NCBI GenBank assembly: GCA_007118195.1 | Contig: SKSA01000062.1 | Span: forward strand, 1-7,839 | Direction of reading: 5' to 3' | DNA: 7,839 bases | Source: Anaerobacillus sp. | GTDB taxonomy: Bacteria; Bacillota; Bacilli; Bacillales; Anaerobacillaceae | Shown here: positions 1 through 6,745 of the stretch, one piece after another | Layout of the letters: each line of letters begins with the position of its first letter | Position numbering within the stretch: position 1 is the stretch's first letter | Made by a program: the position numbers and the translations under genes | The notes under the pieces: model-generated | Databases searched by the model: none | What the model was told of the DNA's origin: nothing | Seen by the model: only the letters and a program-made list of their open reading frames with translations

Positions 1-35
1 AACAAAGAAAAAGCCCTCAAACGATTTTGAAGGCA
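1..35 (-). terminator. Intrinsic terminator downstream of lcfA
   Basis: On the minus strand GCCTTCAAA (34-26) pairs with TTTGAGGGC (21-13), nine pairs including one T-G wobble, around the four-base loop ATCG. A T-rich tract (12-1, starting with five Ts) follows. The stem begins about 11 bases after the lcfA stop codon. The C/A mismatch seen on the plus strand becomes a wobble only in minus-strand RNA, which supports this orientation. It should end lcfA transcripts before whatever lies beyond the left edge. Confidence 0.87.
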
Positions 36-45
36 CTGACTAAAA

Positions 46-1749
46 TTATTTTTCTATACTTTGATTTTCTAATTTCTTCTTTTCCTCATCTACTAAAACT
101 CGACGTAATATTTTCCCTATCATTGTTTTTGGTAACTCATCTCGAAATTCGTAAAGTCTTGGAACTTTAAAGGCAGCTAAATGTTTTCGACAATATTGAT
201 CTAACTCTTCTTCTGTCACGGTCTGCCCTTCTTTTGGGACGATAAACGCTTTTACAGTTTCACCGCGATACTGATCTGGTACGCCAATGATACATGCTTC
301 TTGAACTTTTTCATGTTCATATAAAATTTCTTCGATTTCACGTGGGTAAATATTAAATCCACCAGCAATAATCATATCTTTTTTACGATCAACAATGTAA
401 AAGTATCCTTCCTCATCCATATACCCCATATCTCCGGTGAGGAACCAATCGTCTTTAAATGTAGCTTGCGTATCTTCAGGGCGCTTCCAGTAACCTTTCA
501 TTACTTGAGGACCTTTTACCATTACTTCACCAATTTCATTCGGTTCGGCTGACTCTCCAGTCTCAATCGATAAGATCGTAGCATCCGTATTTGGCCAAGG
601 AACCCCTATACTACCTGTTTTTCTATTCCCCCATAAAAAATTTGCGATAACCACCGGAGAAGTTTCCGTTAGGCCATATCCTTCGACTAACTTTCCTCCT
701 GATAACTGTTCAAATTTAGATTGAACTTCTAGAGGCAAAGCAGCCGATCCACTCAAACAAGCTTCGATTGAAGATAAATCAAAATCCTTTATCTTTGGAT
801 GGTTTAAAAGAGCAATATACATCGTCGGTGCTCCTGGAAATATCGTCGCCTTTTGCTTTTCAATCGTTTTCAAAACATCAATTGGCTCAAACTTTGGTAA
901 AATAATCATTTTTGAGTAAAACATGATTGATAAATTCATCACGACTGTCATACCGTACACATGAAAGAATGGTAAAGCTGCTAAAATACGTTCTTCACCT
1001 TTTCTCAACTTATACATCCAACTCACACACTGACTTGTATTTGCCACTAAATTATAGTGTGTTAACATTACTCCTTTAGCCGGCCCAGTAGTTCCCCCTG
1101 TATATTGGAGTAATGCTAAATCTTCTTTAGGGTCTATCTCTATTTCTACCTCTTTAGTTAAACCGTCCGAAAGAACTTTTACAAAATTTAAAATCCGGTC
1201 ATTATACTCAATATTAACATCGATCCCTGTACGCTTTTTCTGTATAAAAGGATAAATTAAATTTTTTGGAAATGGTAAATAGTCTTTAATACCAGTGACA
1301 ATCACATGTCTTAGCTTTGTCTTTTTCATCACATTTGCGACTCTTGGAAAAACAAGGTCGAGACAAATCATAATTTCTGCTCCTGAATCGTTTAGCTGAT
1401 GTTCCACCTCCCTTTCAACGTAAAGTGGGTTCGTTTGAACAACAATCGCTCCAGCAAATAGAGCACCGTAATAACTAATGACCGCCTGCGGTGTATTCGC
1501 TAGCATTATTGCCACCCGATCCCCCTTTTTTACCCCTAATTTTTGCAATTGGTTGGCTAGTTTTAAGGAAGAGTCATAAAGTTCTTTGTAAGATAGCTCT
1601 TTCCCTATAAAATGAATCGCTTTTTTGTTAGGGTATTTCTCAGCTGCCTCTTTCAAATAACTTTGGAGCGTTCTTTCCTCAAACTGCATTGTCTTTGGTA
1701 TTTCATCAGGATAATGAGCTAACCATGGTCGAGATCCACTTTGTTCCAT
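46..1749 (-). CDS. lcfA: Long-chain fatty-acid--CoA ligase LcfA (FadD type)
   Basis: This 567-residue protein is an adenylate-forming acyl-CoA synthetase. It converts a long-chain fatty acid, ATP and CoA to acyl-CoA, AMP and pyrophosphate, the entry step to beta-oxidation; family members act in the cytosol or at the inner membrane face. Visible motifs are the P-loop YTGGTTGPAKG (216-226), A5 EGYGLTET (356-363), the TGD motif (438-440), DRKKDMIIAGGFNIYP (454-469) containing the hinge region, and PKTMIGKILRR (540-550) with the likely catalytic Lys546. Length and motif order are those of a complete enzyme. The P-loop reads GPAKG where many relatives have GxPKG. The ATG start has an AGGGGGAG ribosome site seven bases upstream and an in-frame TAA directly before it, so no longer start is possible. 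It is separated from yshE by a terminator, so it is probably its own unit. In B. subtilis the homologue heads an operon with fadR, fadB, etfB and etfA; here a terminator follows immediately. The family call is secure and the symbol follows from sequence and gene order. Confidence 0.95.
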   Translation of the reverse strand: MEQSGSRPWLAHYPDEIPKTMQFEERTLQSYLKEAAEKYPNKKAIHFIGKELSYKELYDSSLKLANQLQKLGVKKGDRVAIMLANTPQAVISYYGALFAGAIVVQTNPLYVEREVEHQLNDSGAEIMICLDLVFPRVANVMKKTKLRHVIVTGIKDYLPFPKNLIYPFIQKKRTGIDVNIEYNDRILNFVKVLSDGLTKEVEIEIDPKEDLALLQYTGGTTGPAKGVMLTHYNLVANTSQCVSWMYKLRKGEERILAALPFFHVYGMTVVMNLSIMFYSKMIILPKFEPIDVLKTIEKQKATIFPGAPTMYIALLNHPKIKDFDLSSIEACLSGSAALPLEVQSKFEQLSGGKLVEGYGLTETSPVVIANFLWGNRKTGSIGVPWPNTDATILSIETGESAEPNEIGEVMVKGPQVMKGYWKRPEDTQATFKDDWFLTGDMGYMDEEGYFYIVDRKKDMIIAGGFNIYPREIEEILYEHEKVQEACIIGVPDQYRGETVKAFIVPKEGQTVTEEELDQYCRKHLAAFKVPRLYEFRDELPKTMIGKILRRVLVDEEKKKLENQSIEK

Positions 1750-1756
1750 TTACAAT

Positions 1757-1766
1757 CTCCCCCTTT
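1757..1766 (-). promoter_or_regulatory. Ribosome binding site of lcfA
   Basis: The minus strand reads AAAGGGGGAG, ending seven bases before the ATG at 1749. A second, better match to the Shine-Dalgarno consensus, AGAAAGGAGATG, lies at 1776-1787, about 30 bases upstream of the ATG. It has no usable start codon at normal spacing, because the only ATG overlaps it. The proximal site is therefore the functional one and the distal one may be a remnant or a standby site. Confidence 0.7.
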
Positions 1767-1813
1767 TTTTATTTTCATCTCCTTTCTAAAGAAACGTAGC
1801 GTTAATCTAGCTA

Positions 1814-1839
1814 CCCCTATACCCTCAGTTGTATAGGGG
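1814..1839 (-). promoter_or_regulatory. 9-bp perfect inverted repeat in the lcfA leader
   Basis: CCCCTATAC (1814-1822) and GTATAGGGG (1831-1839) are perfect inverted repeats around eight bases. No T-run follows on either strand, so this is not a standard intrinsic terminator. It lies between the candidate lcfA promoter and the ribosome binding site. It could be a repressor operator just downstream of the transcription start or a stable hairpin in the 5' untranslated RNA. It does not resemble the B. subtilis FadR operator. The symmetry is seen directly; function is inferred. Confidence 0.5.
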
Positions 1840-1856
1840 CATTCTCCTCTAACCAT

Positions 1857-1885
1857 ATTGTAATGTATACGGTTACAAAAATAAA
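1857..1885 (-). promoter_or_regulatory. Candidate promoter of lcfA
   Basis: The minus strand has a -10-like TACAAT (1862-1857) and a weak -35-like TTTATT (1885-1880) with a 17-base spacer. This would start transcription near 1850, downstream of the yshE-side terminator and upstream of the 1814-1839 inverted repeat. A 10-bp palindrome, AAACATGTTT (1883-1892), overlaps the -35 end and could be an operator. The -35 match is poor, so this is tentative. Confidence 0.35.
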
Positions 1886-1910
1886 CATGTTTTTATAATA
1901 TTTAGAATTT

Positions 1911-1948
1911 TTAAATAAAAAAAGAACTAGCTTCCGCTAATTCTTTTT
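1911..1948 (-). terminator. Intrinsic terminator ending the polX-mutS2-yshE unit
   Basis: On the minus strand AAAAAGAATTAGC (1948-1936) pairs with GCTAGTTCTTTTT (1931-1919), thirteen pairs with one T-G wobble, around the loop GGAA. Seven consecutive Ts (1923-1917) run from the end of the stem. The wobble forms only in minus-strand RNA. It lies ten bases after the small membrane ORF ending at 1959 and separates this unit from lcfA. The A-rich upstream arm and T-rich tail mean it may also have some activity on the plus strand. Confidence 0.85.
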
Positions 1949-1958
1949 AATCATTCGC

Positions 1959-2042
1959 TCATGCAATAAAAAATAAATAAATAACTCCAGCGATCATGAA
2001 AATCGCACAAAAAACGAATAAAACTTTCCAAAGTGTCTCCAA
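1959..2042 (-). CDS. Possible 27-residue single-span membrane peptide
   Basis: I do not recognise a named family. A TTG codon (2042-2040) opens 27 sense codons ending in TGA. The first residues are METLWK if the TTG is read as Met. The rest is almost entirely hydrophobic (VLFVFCAIFMIAGVIYLFF), which is one transmembrane helix. The sequence AAATGGAG ends ten bases upstream and can serve as ribosome site. It lies between the yshE stop and the terminator at 1948, so it would be the last cistron of the operon. It is in the same frame as yshE, separated by that gene's TAG and six codons; TAG readthrough is therefore a formal alternative. A competing ATG ORF in another frame (1951-2058) has a mixed, less protein-like composition and no ribosome site. 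Coding status is inferred from composition and position. Confidence 0.42.
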   Translation of the reverse strand: METLWKVLFVFCAIFMIAGVIYLFFIA

Positions 2043-2060
2043 GTTTATATCGCTCCATTT

Positions 2061-2474
2061 CTAATTCTTAATAATACCTGCACCAATAACAAAAGAAAGT
2101 CCTACTGAGATAATAAAGGATATGAAACCGACGGCTCGGTTATCTTGAGCTATTTCACTGTCCACTTTAAAGCGCGGCGTTAAAAATTCAAAAATAAAAT
2201 AACCAAATAAAAGTAGCCCGAAACCAAAACCTCCCCATATTAACATTTTTAATATCGAATCGTTATGCTGAATCGAAAACCGGAAAATATTTGCAACTCC
2301 AAATATTTTTCCTCCTGTTGCAAGAGCCACAGAAACGTTGCCTTTTTTAATTTCTTCCCAATTATTATATTTCGTGACCGTTTCAAAAATAGATAAGAAG
2401 ACAATCATCGCCAGTACAACCACGCTAAATGAAGCTGCAGTGTACACATAATCGATTTCAAAAAAATGATCCAC
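2061..2474 (-). CDS. yshE: DUF350 family membrane protein YshE
   Basis: This 137-residue protein matches the DUF350 (YshE/YjfL-like) family, whose biochemical role is not established. Four hydrophobic segments lie at about residues 9-31, 47-67, 75-98 and 113-134. Family-like features are the NWEEIKKGN loop followed by VALATGGKIFG (39-59) and the EIAQDNRAVGFI stretch before the last helix (107-118). The GTG start is preceded by AAGGGGAG with a ten-base spacer. That ribosome site overlaps the mutS2 TAA stop, so the gene is very likely co-transcribed and perhaps translationally coupled with mutS2. The length is normal for the family and the ORF appears intact. Position after mutS2 and before lcfA matches B. 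subtilis yshE. The name follows from synteny and family; no function should be read into it beyond an integral membrane protein. Confidence 0.88.
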   Translation of the reverse strand: MDHFFEIDYVYTAASFSVVVLAMIVFLSIFETVTKYNNWEEIKKGNVSVALATGGKIFGVANIFRFSIQHNDSILKMLIWGGFGFGLLLFGYFIFEFLTPRFKVDSEIAQDNRAVGFISFIISVGLSFVIGAGIIKN

Positions 2475-2484
2475 CGTTACACAT

Positions 2485-2493
2485 CTCCCCTTA
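2485..2493 (-). promoter_or_regulatory. Ribosome binding site of yshE embedded in the mutS2 stop
   Basis: The minus strand reads TAAGGGGAG. Its TAA is the mutS2 stop codon and AAGGGGAG is the ribosome site for the yshE GTG start at 2474, ten bases on. A ribosome finishing mutS2 would cover this site, which favours coupled re-initiation. Confidence 0.65.
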
Positions 2494-4845
2494 TTTAAAT
2501 TCTACAATCGTATTCCCAAGTCCACCTTCGTTCATGGCGGCCATTTTCGAGTTTTTTACTTGGGGATGAGTTTTTAATAACTGGAGTACTCCTTTTCTCA
2601 ACGCTCCTGTTCCCTTCCCATGAATAATCGACACTTGACTATATCCTGCCAACAGGGCATCATCTAAATATTTTTCAACACGGAGCATCGCATCTTCAAA
2701 GCGCTCTCCACGAAGATCAAGCTCTGGTTTGACGTGATGATTTGAACCACGAACCGTCGCCATCGGTTTTTTCTCCACTTGTTTAGGTCGATCAATCAAC
2801 TCAAGATCCTCTATTTGTACTTTCATTTTCATAATACCCATTTGCACTTGAAATTCCTTATCCGATATTTTATCAACAATATGACCTTTTTGGCCAAATG
2901 AAAGTACTTTTACTTCATCACCAGGCCTTAACTCTTTAGATAACTTCTTAACAGAAGTCTTTTTCTTCTTCTCTTTTAATTTAGGTTGTTGTTCTTCTAT
3001 ACGCTTTTTCGCATCAATAAGCTGATGTTCTTTGACAATGCTTGCTTCTTTTTGTAATTCTCTTAGTTCTTCAATAATAAATTCCGCTTCTTCTTTGGCT
3101 GTTTCTACTGCTTCATAAGCTTTCTTTTCAGCTTCTTCCATTCGTTTTTCTTTTTCCTGCTCAAATGCTGAAAACTGATTTTCTAACTCTTTACGTAACG
3201 CTTCGGCTTCATTGCGTACTTTTTGAGCCTCTTCTAATTCTTTTTCTGCTTCTTTTTGACTTGTTTCTAGTGAAGAAATCATATTTTCCACTTTGTTCGT
3301 TTCAGTAGATATTTGCTCTTTTGCTTTATTAATAATTTCTCTGTTTAATCCTAACCGCTCTGAAATCGCAAAGGCGTTACTTCGCCCCGGAACCCCAATA
3401 AGAAGTCGGTACGTAGGACTTAATGTTTCAACATTAAATTCAACACTTGCATTTATCGCACCAGGGCGGTTATACGCATAAGCTTTTAACTCACTATAGT
3501 GGGTCGTCGCGATAATTCTAGCTCCACGCTGGTAGACATCATCTAAAATCGAAATAGCTAACGCCGCTCCTTCTGTAGGGTCAGTTCCAGCCCCTAACTC
3601 ATCAAAAAGAACAAGGCTTTCGTGATCAACTTTATCTAAAATATCAATAATGTTCGTCATGTGCGACGAAAAAGTACTTAAATTTTGTTCAATTGATTGT
3701 TCATCACCAATATCGGCAAAAACCGATTGAAATACAGCCATTTCTGACCCTTCCTCACATGGGACGTGCAAACCAGACTGCATCATTAACGTTAATAACC
3801 CCGTCGTTTTTAACGTCACCGTTTTACCACCTGTATTCGGTCCCGTAATAATAATTGAACTATATGTTTTACCTAACTCAACATCAATGGGAACAATCTC
3901 TTCATGCGGGATGAGAGGATGACGAGCTTTTTTGATGTTGATAAAGCCAAGATCATTTAATTTAGGTTGAGAAGCTTTTAATGCTTTTGCATACAGTGCT
4001 TTCGCAAAAATAAAGTCAATTTCAGCAAGCGTCTGAACATTTTGTAGCAGTTCATCACTTACTTCAGAGACTTGCGCTGAAAGCTCATGTAAAATCTTTT
4101 CTATTTCTTGTTTTTCTTTTATTCGTACTTCTCTCAATTGATTGTTTATCGAAACAACCGCTTGCGGTTCAATAAATAATGTTGCTCCTGAGGCAGATTG
4201 GTCGTGAATAAGCCCACCAAAACTGCTGCGGTACTCTTGTTTTACTGGAATAACGTAGCGATCATTACGAATGGTGATAATAGAATCAGATAGCATTTTT
4301 TGATTACTTGTTGATCGAATCATATTTTCAAGTTTTGAACGGACCGATGCTTCGTGACTTTTAATTTGATGCCTAATCGTCCGTAAAGTTGGACTTGCGG
4401 AATCTAACATATGTCCGTGGTCGTCGATACACATTTTGATCTCCCGCTCTACATCTGTAAGAGGTGTAATTGCGTCCACTAATTGTTGTAAAATCGGTAA
4501 CTCTACTTCATCTTCGACCATATCTTCAATAAATTTTTTAAATCTCCTTCCACCGTAAATCGTACTAGCTATTTCTAATAACTCGATCTCATTAAGCATG
4601 CCACCAATTTGGGCCCGCTTAGCGCTAGCCGTAATATTACGAATCCCACCAAGAGGTGCTTGTCCTTTTAAACGCAACACTTTTGCGCCTTCAAACGTTG
4701 AATCTTGTGCCTGTTGAATTTCATCTATATTTACCATCGGAGTAAGTTCTTCTATTTTTTTCTTGCCAAGTGATGAACTAACATGTTCTAAAAGCTGTTC
4801 CTTCATTTTACCGTACTCTAAGAGCCGACATACTCGTTGTAACAA
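2491..4845 (-). CDS. mutS2: MutS2/MutSB ATPase with C-terminal Smr domain
   Basis: MutS2 proteins are MutS-like ATPases without the mismatch-recognition domain. The family has been linked to suppression of homologous recombination and, in B. subtilis, to splitting collided ribosomes. With the TTG start chosen here the protein has 784 residues, close to the usual length. The core and clamp regions fill about 1-310. Walker A GPNTGGKT is at 335-342, the STFSSHM motif at 390-396, and Walker B LVLFDE with following LGAGTDP at 411-423. A charged coiled coil runs from about 515 to 635, then a KOW-like segment (about 640-687) and a Smr domain with LDLRG (709-713) and HGKGTGALR (742-750), the nuclease-like signature. 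A GTG three codons upstream (4854) overlaps the ribosome site AAGGAG and cannot be used at normal spacing. TTG at 4845 is eight bases from that site and yields an N-terminus [18 protein letters not shown], which resembles known MutS2 starts. Twelve bases separate it from polX. Confidence 0.95.
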   Translation of the reverse strand: MLQRVCRLLEYGKMKEQLLEHVSSSLGKKKIEELTPMVNIDEIQQAQDSTFEGAKVLRLKGQAPLGGIRNITASAKRAQIGGMLNEIELLEIASTIYGGRRFKKFIEDMVEDEVELPILQQLVDAITPLTDVEREIKMCIDDHGHMLDSASPTLRTIRHQIKSHEASVRSKLENMIRSTSNQKMLSDSIITIRNDRYVIPVKQEYRSSFGGLIHDQSASGATLFIEPQAVVSINNQLREVRIKEKQEIEKILHELSAQVSEVSDELLQNVQTLAEIDFIFAKALYAKALKASQPKLNDLGFINIKKARHPLIPHEEIVPIDVELGKTYSSIIITGPNTGGKTVTLKTTGLLTLMMQSGLHVPCEEGSEMAVFQSVFADIGDEQSIEQNLSTFSSHMTNIIDILDKVDHESLVLFDELGAGTDPTEGAALAISILDDVYQRGARIIATTHYSELKAYAYNRPGAINASVEFNVETLSPTYRLLIGVPGRSNAFAISERLGLNREIINKAKEQISTETNKVENMISSLETSQKEAEKELEEAQKVRNEAEALRKELENQFSAFEQEKEKRMEEAEKKAYEAVETAKEEAEFIIEELRELQKEASIVKEHQLIDAKKRIEEQQPKLKEKKKKTSVKKLSKELRPGDEVKVLSFGQKGHIVDKISDKEFQVQMGIMKMKVQIEDLELIDRPKQVEKKPMATVRGSNHHVKPELDLRGERFEDAMLRVEKYLDDALLAGYSQVSIIHGKGTGALRKGVLQLLKTHPQVKNSKMAAMNEGGLGNTIVEFK

Positions 4846-4853
4846 TGGACCCA

Positions 4854-4860
4854 CTCCTTA
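4854..4860 (-). promoter_or_regulatory. Ribosome binding site deciding the mutS2 start
   Basis: The minus strand reads TAAGGAG. The TAA is the polX stop and AAGGAG is the ribosome site. The GTG at 4854 shares its first base with this site, so initiation there is unlikely. The in-frame TTG at 4845 lies eight bases downstream and is preferred. Confidence 0.7.
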
Positions 4861-6576
4861 CTCATCATTTCGTTTCAAATAGTTTACTACGTTCTCAAGT
4901 GACCAACTATTTATCACTGTTTCTTTTTTTATCCAGCCTTTTCTCGCACTAGCTACGCCAATTTCCATATCATCTAACATTTCCTTATTATGAGCATCTG
5001 TATTGATCATCAGCTTAACCCCTTTTTCCTGGGCTTTCTTCAGCCAGTGAGAAGCCAAATCAAGGCGATGCGGGTTAGCATTTAACTCTAGAGCTGTATT
5101 TGTTTCTTTCGCTACGTCAATGAGTAAATCAACATCTACATCATAACCATCTCTTCTGCCAATGAGCCTACCTGTAGGATGAGCAATTAAATCAACATGA
5201 TGGTTTTTCAGGGCGGTTGTTAATCGGCTCATGATCGTCTCTCTGTCCTGTGAAAAAGAAGAATGAATCGATGCAATGACAAAATCGACGTCAGCAATCA
5301 CTTCATCATCATAATCTAATGTGCCATCTGGTAAAATATCCATTTCGATTCCTGTAAAAATTGTAAAGTCATCCCATTTTTCATTTAGCTGCGAAATATC
5401 TTTATGTTGCTGGCGAAGTCGTTCCACCGTTAAACCGTTCGCTACTTTCAAAAACTTTGAGTGATCTGTAATCGCTATATACGAATAACCTTTTTTTCGA
5501 GCGGCTTCTGCCATTTCTTCAATCGAATGAGCACCATCGCTCCACGTTGAGTGCATATGCATGTCACCGCAAATATCATTTATTGTTATAAGTTCATTTG
5601 GATTTTGCCACGCCTCTATTTCGCCATCTCCTTCTCGTACTTCTGGCGGGATAAAGTGAAGACCAAAATGATTGAAAAATTGTTCTTCTGAAGCAAATGT
5701 TTTTATTTTTCCTGTTTCTACATCTTCTACTCCGTACTCGCTAATTTTTTCACCACGATCTTTCGCTAATTGTCGCATTTGAACGTTATGATCTTTTGAG
5801 CCCGTAAAATGGTGAAGCGCTGTTGCAAACTCAGATTCTTTTACGAGACGGAAATCTACCGAGATATGAAAGTCTGTTAACTTCAATTGCAATGACACTT
5901 TCGTATCTCCACTAGCGATGATTTCTCCTACATTTTCAAATTTTAAAAGCGCGTCACGAACTTTTTGCGGCTCATTCGTTGCAATAATATAATCTAAATC
6001 TTTTACTGTTTCTCTTAACCTGCGCAAACTACCCGCACGGCAAAAACGAATAATCTCAGCTATTTTACTTAAGGTGTCTTCAATTTTTTTCGCAACTGGC
6101 AACACTTGAGCGATCGGAAGTCGCTCGGGCTGTTTTCCGAACTCTTCAATCGAAGCTAGTATTTTTTCTTCTGTCTTTTTTCCAAACCCTGAAAGAACTT
6201 GGACTTTTTCATCGACACAAGCTTGTTTTAGTGATTCGATATCGACAACTTCTAACTGTTGATAAAGCTTGCCAATCTTCTTACCACCAAGACCTGGGAG
6301 CTTTAATAGGGGAATAAGTCCTCCCGGCAACTCCTCTTTTAGTTCATCAAGTAAGCTTGATTTACCTTCATTTTTTAGTTCCTCAATGACAGCCGCTGTT
6401 CCTTTTCCAATTCCTTTAAGCTTTGCAGGATCTTCTATTCGCTCCATCGTTCTTTCATCTAACTCCAATGCTTGAGCTGCTTTTCTGTATGCTGATACTT
6501 TAAAGCTATTTTCACCTTTTATTTCCATATATATAGCAATCGTTTCTAACGCTTGAATTACTTGTTTTTTGTTCAA
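4858..6576 (-). CDS. polX: Family X DNA polymerase with PHP nuclease domain (PolX)
   Basis: Bacterial PolX fills short gaps during base excision repair and carries a metal-dependent 3'-5' exonuclease in a C-terminal PHP domain. From the TTG start used here the protein has 572 residues, normal for the family. Helix-hairpin-helix type motifs are visible as LKGIGKG (53-59), LPGLGGKKI (93-101) and LSGFGKK (128-134). The polymerase nucleotidyltransferase core has GS at 182-183, catalytic DLD with Asp193 and Asp195, and a third Asp241 in SVDF; FTGSKDHN is at 257-264. The PHP domain shows HxH (His340, His342), TDH (Asp371, His372), Glu411, His438, His466 and DAH (Asp527, His529), so both active sites look complete. 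The upstream ATG at 6585 abuts GAGAAGGG with no spacer. The TTG at 6576 is nine bases from it and gives an N-terminus MNKKQVIQALETIAIYMEIKG-like that aligns with other PolX starts. It is followed closely by mutS2. It probably has its own promoter at 6700-6729. Confidence 0.95.
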   Translation of the reverse strand: MNKKQVIQALETIAIYMEIKGENSFKVSAYRKAAQALELDERTMERIEDPAKLKGIGKGTAAVIEELKNEGKSSLLDELKEELPGGLIPLLKLPGLGGKKIGKLYQQLEVVDIESLKQACVDEKVQVLSGFGKKTEEKILASIEEFGKQPERLPIAQVLPVAKKIEDTLSKIAEIIRFCRAGSLRRLRETVKDLDYIIATNEPQKVRDALLKFENVGEIIASGDTKVSLQLKLTDFHISVDFRLVKESEFATALHHFTGSKDHNVQMRQLAKDRGEKISEYGVEDVETGKIKTFASEEQFFNHFGLHFIPPEVREGDGEIEAWQNPNELITINDICGDMHMHSTWSDGAHSIEEMAEAARKKGYSYIAITDHSKFLKVANGLTVERLRQQHKDISQLNEKWDDFTIFTGIEMDILPDGTLDYDDEVIADVDFVIASIHSSFSQDRETIMSRLTTALKNHHVDLIAHPTGRLIGRRDGYDVDVDLLIDVAKETNTALELNANPHRLDLASHWLKKAQEKGVKLMINTDAHNKEMLDDMEIGVASARKGWIKKETVINSWSLENVVNYLKRNDE

Positions 6577-6585
6577 AAAAATCAT

Positions 6586-6593
6586 CCCTTCTC
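6586..6593 (-). promoter_or_regulatory. Ribosome binding site deciding the polX start
   Basis: The minus strand reads GAGAAGGG immediately before an ATG at 6585. With no spacer that ATG is a poor start. The TTG at 6576 in the same frame lies nine bases downstream and is preferred, removing three residues from the longest ORF. Confidence 0.55.
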
Positions 6594-6650
6594 GTTCTAA
6601 GGTAAATGAATTAGTCTTTTTGTCCTCAATTTTTTAAAAGATCAGTGCAA

Positions 6651-6677
6651 AAGCAACAATATTTATGAAGGTTGCTT
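6651..6677 (-). promoter_or_regulatory. Small hairpin in the polX leader
   Basis: AAGCAAC (6651-6657) and GTTGCTT (6671-6677) are perfect 7-bp inverted repeats around 13 bases. In minus-strand RNA the stem is followed by TTGC, too short a T-run for a convincing terminator. The remainder of 6594-6745 is AT-rich and I see no gene in it. Function unknown. Confidence 0.3.
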
Positions 6678-6699
6678 ATTTTAAGAGCTATTCTTAGTA

Positions 6700-6729
6700 A
6701 TCATACCTAGTTTTCCTGGTGTAAATCAA
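6700..6729 (-). promoter_or_regulatory. Candidate SigA promoter of polX
   Basis: The minus strand has -35 TTGATT (6729-6724) and -10 TATGAT (6705-6700) with an 18-base spacer, a good match to the vegetative consensus. It lies just downstream of the 117-bp palindrome and upstream of polX, leaving a leader of about 115 bases. It would let polX-mutS2-yshE be expressed even if the palindrome reduces readthrough from cvpA. Confidence 0.5.
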
Positions 6730-6745
6730 CTTTCGGTAATTGAAA

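Noticed and set aside
1776..1787. Second Shine-Dalgarno-like sequence AGAAAGGAGATG upstream of lcfA
   Set aside because: Its only ATG overlaps the site itself and opens a short frame that runs out of phase into lcfA, so a separate leader gene is not supported.
1941..1960. Half of a FadR-like operator (TAATCATTCG) near the terminator upstream of lcfA
   Set aside because: Only the right half resembles the B. subtilis FadR pattern; the left half does not match, and it lies in the terminator-side sequence upstream of the candidate promoter.
1951..2058. 35-codon ATG ORF after yshE in a different frame
   Set aside because: It overlaps the TTG membrane ORF, has no ribosome site upstream of its ATG, and its residue mix is not protein-like, whereas the competing frame is a clean membrane helix.
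3293..3481. 62-codon plus-strand ORF opposite mutS2
   Set aside because: It lies wholly inside the well-supported mutS2 gene on the other strand, has no ribosome site I can see and no recognisable protein features.
6269..6475. 68-codon plus-strand ORF opposite polX
   Set aside because: It is antisense to the PolX helix-hairpin-helix region; the Ser/Pro/Phe-rich product is typical of a shadow frame.
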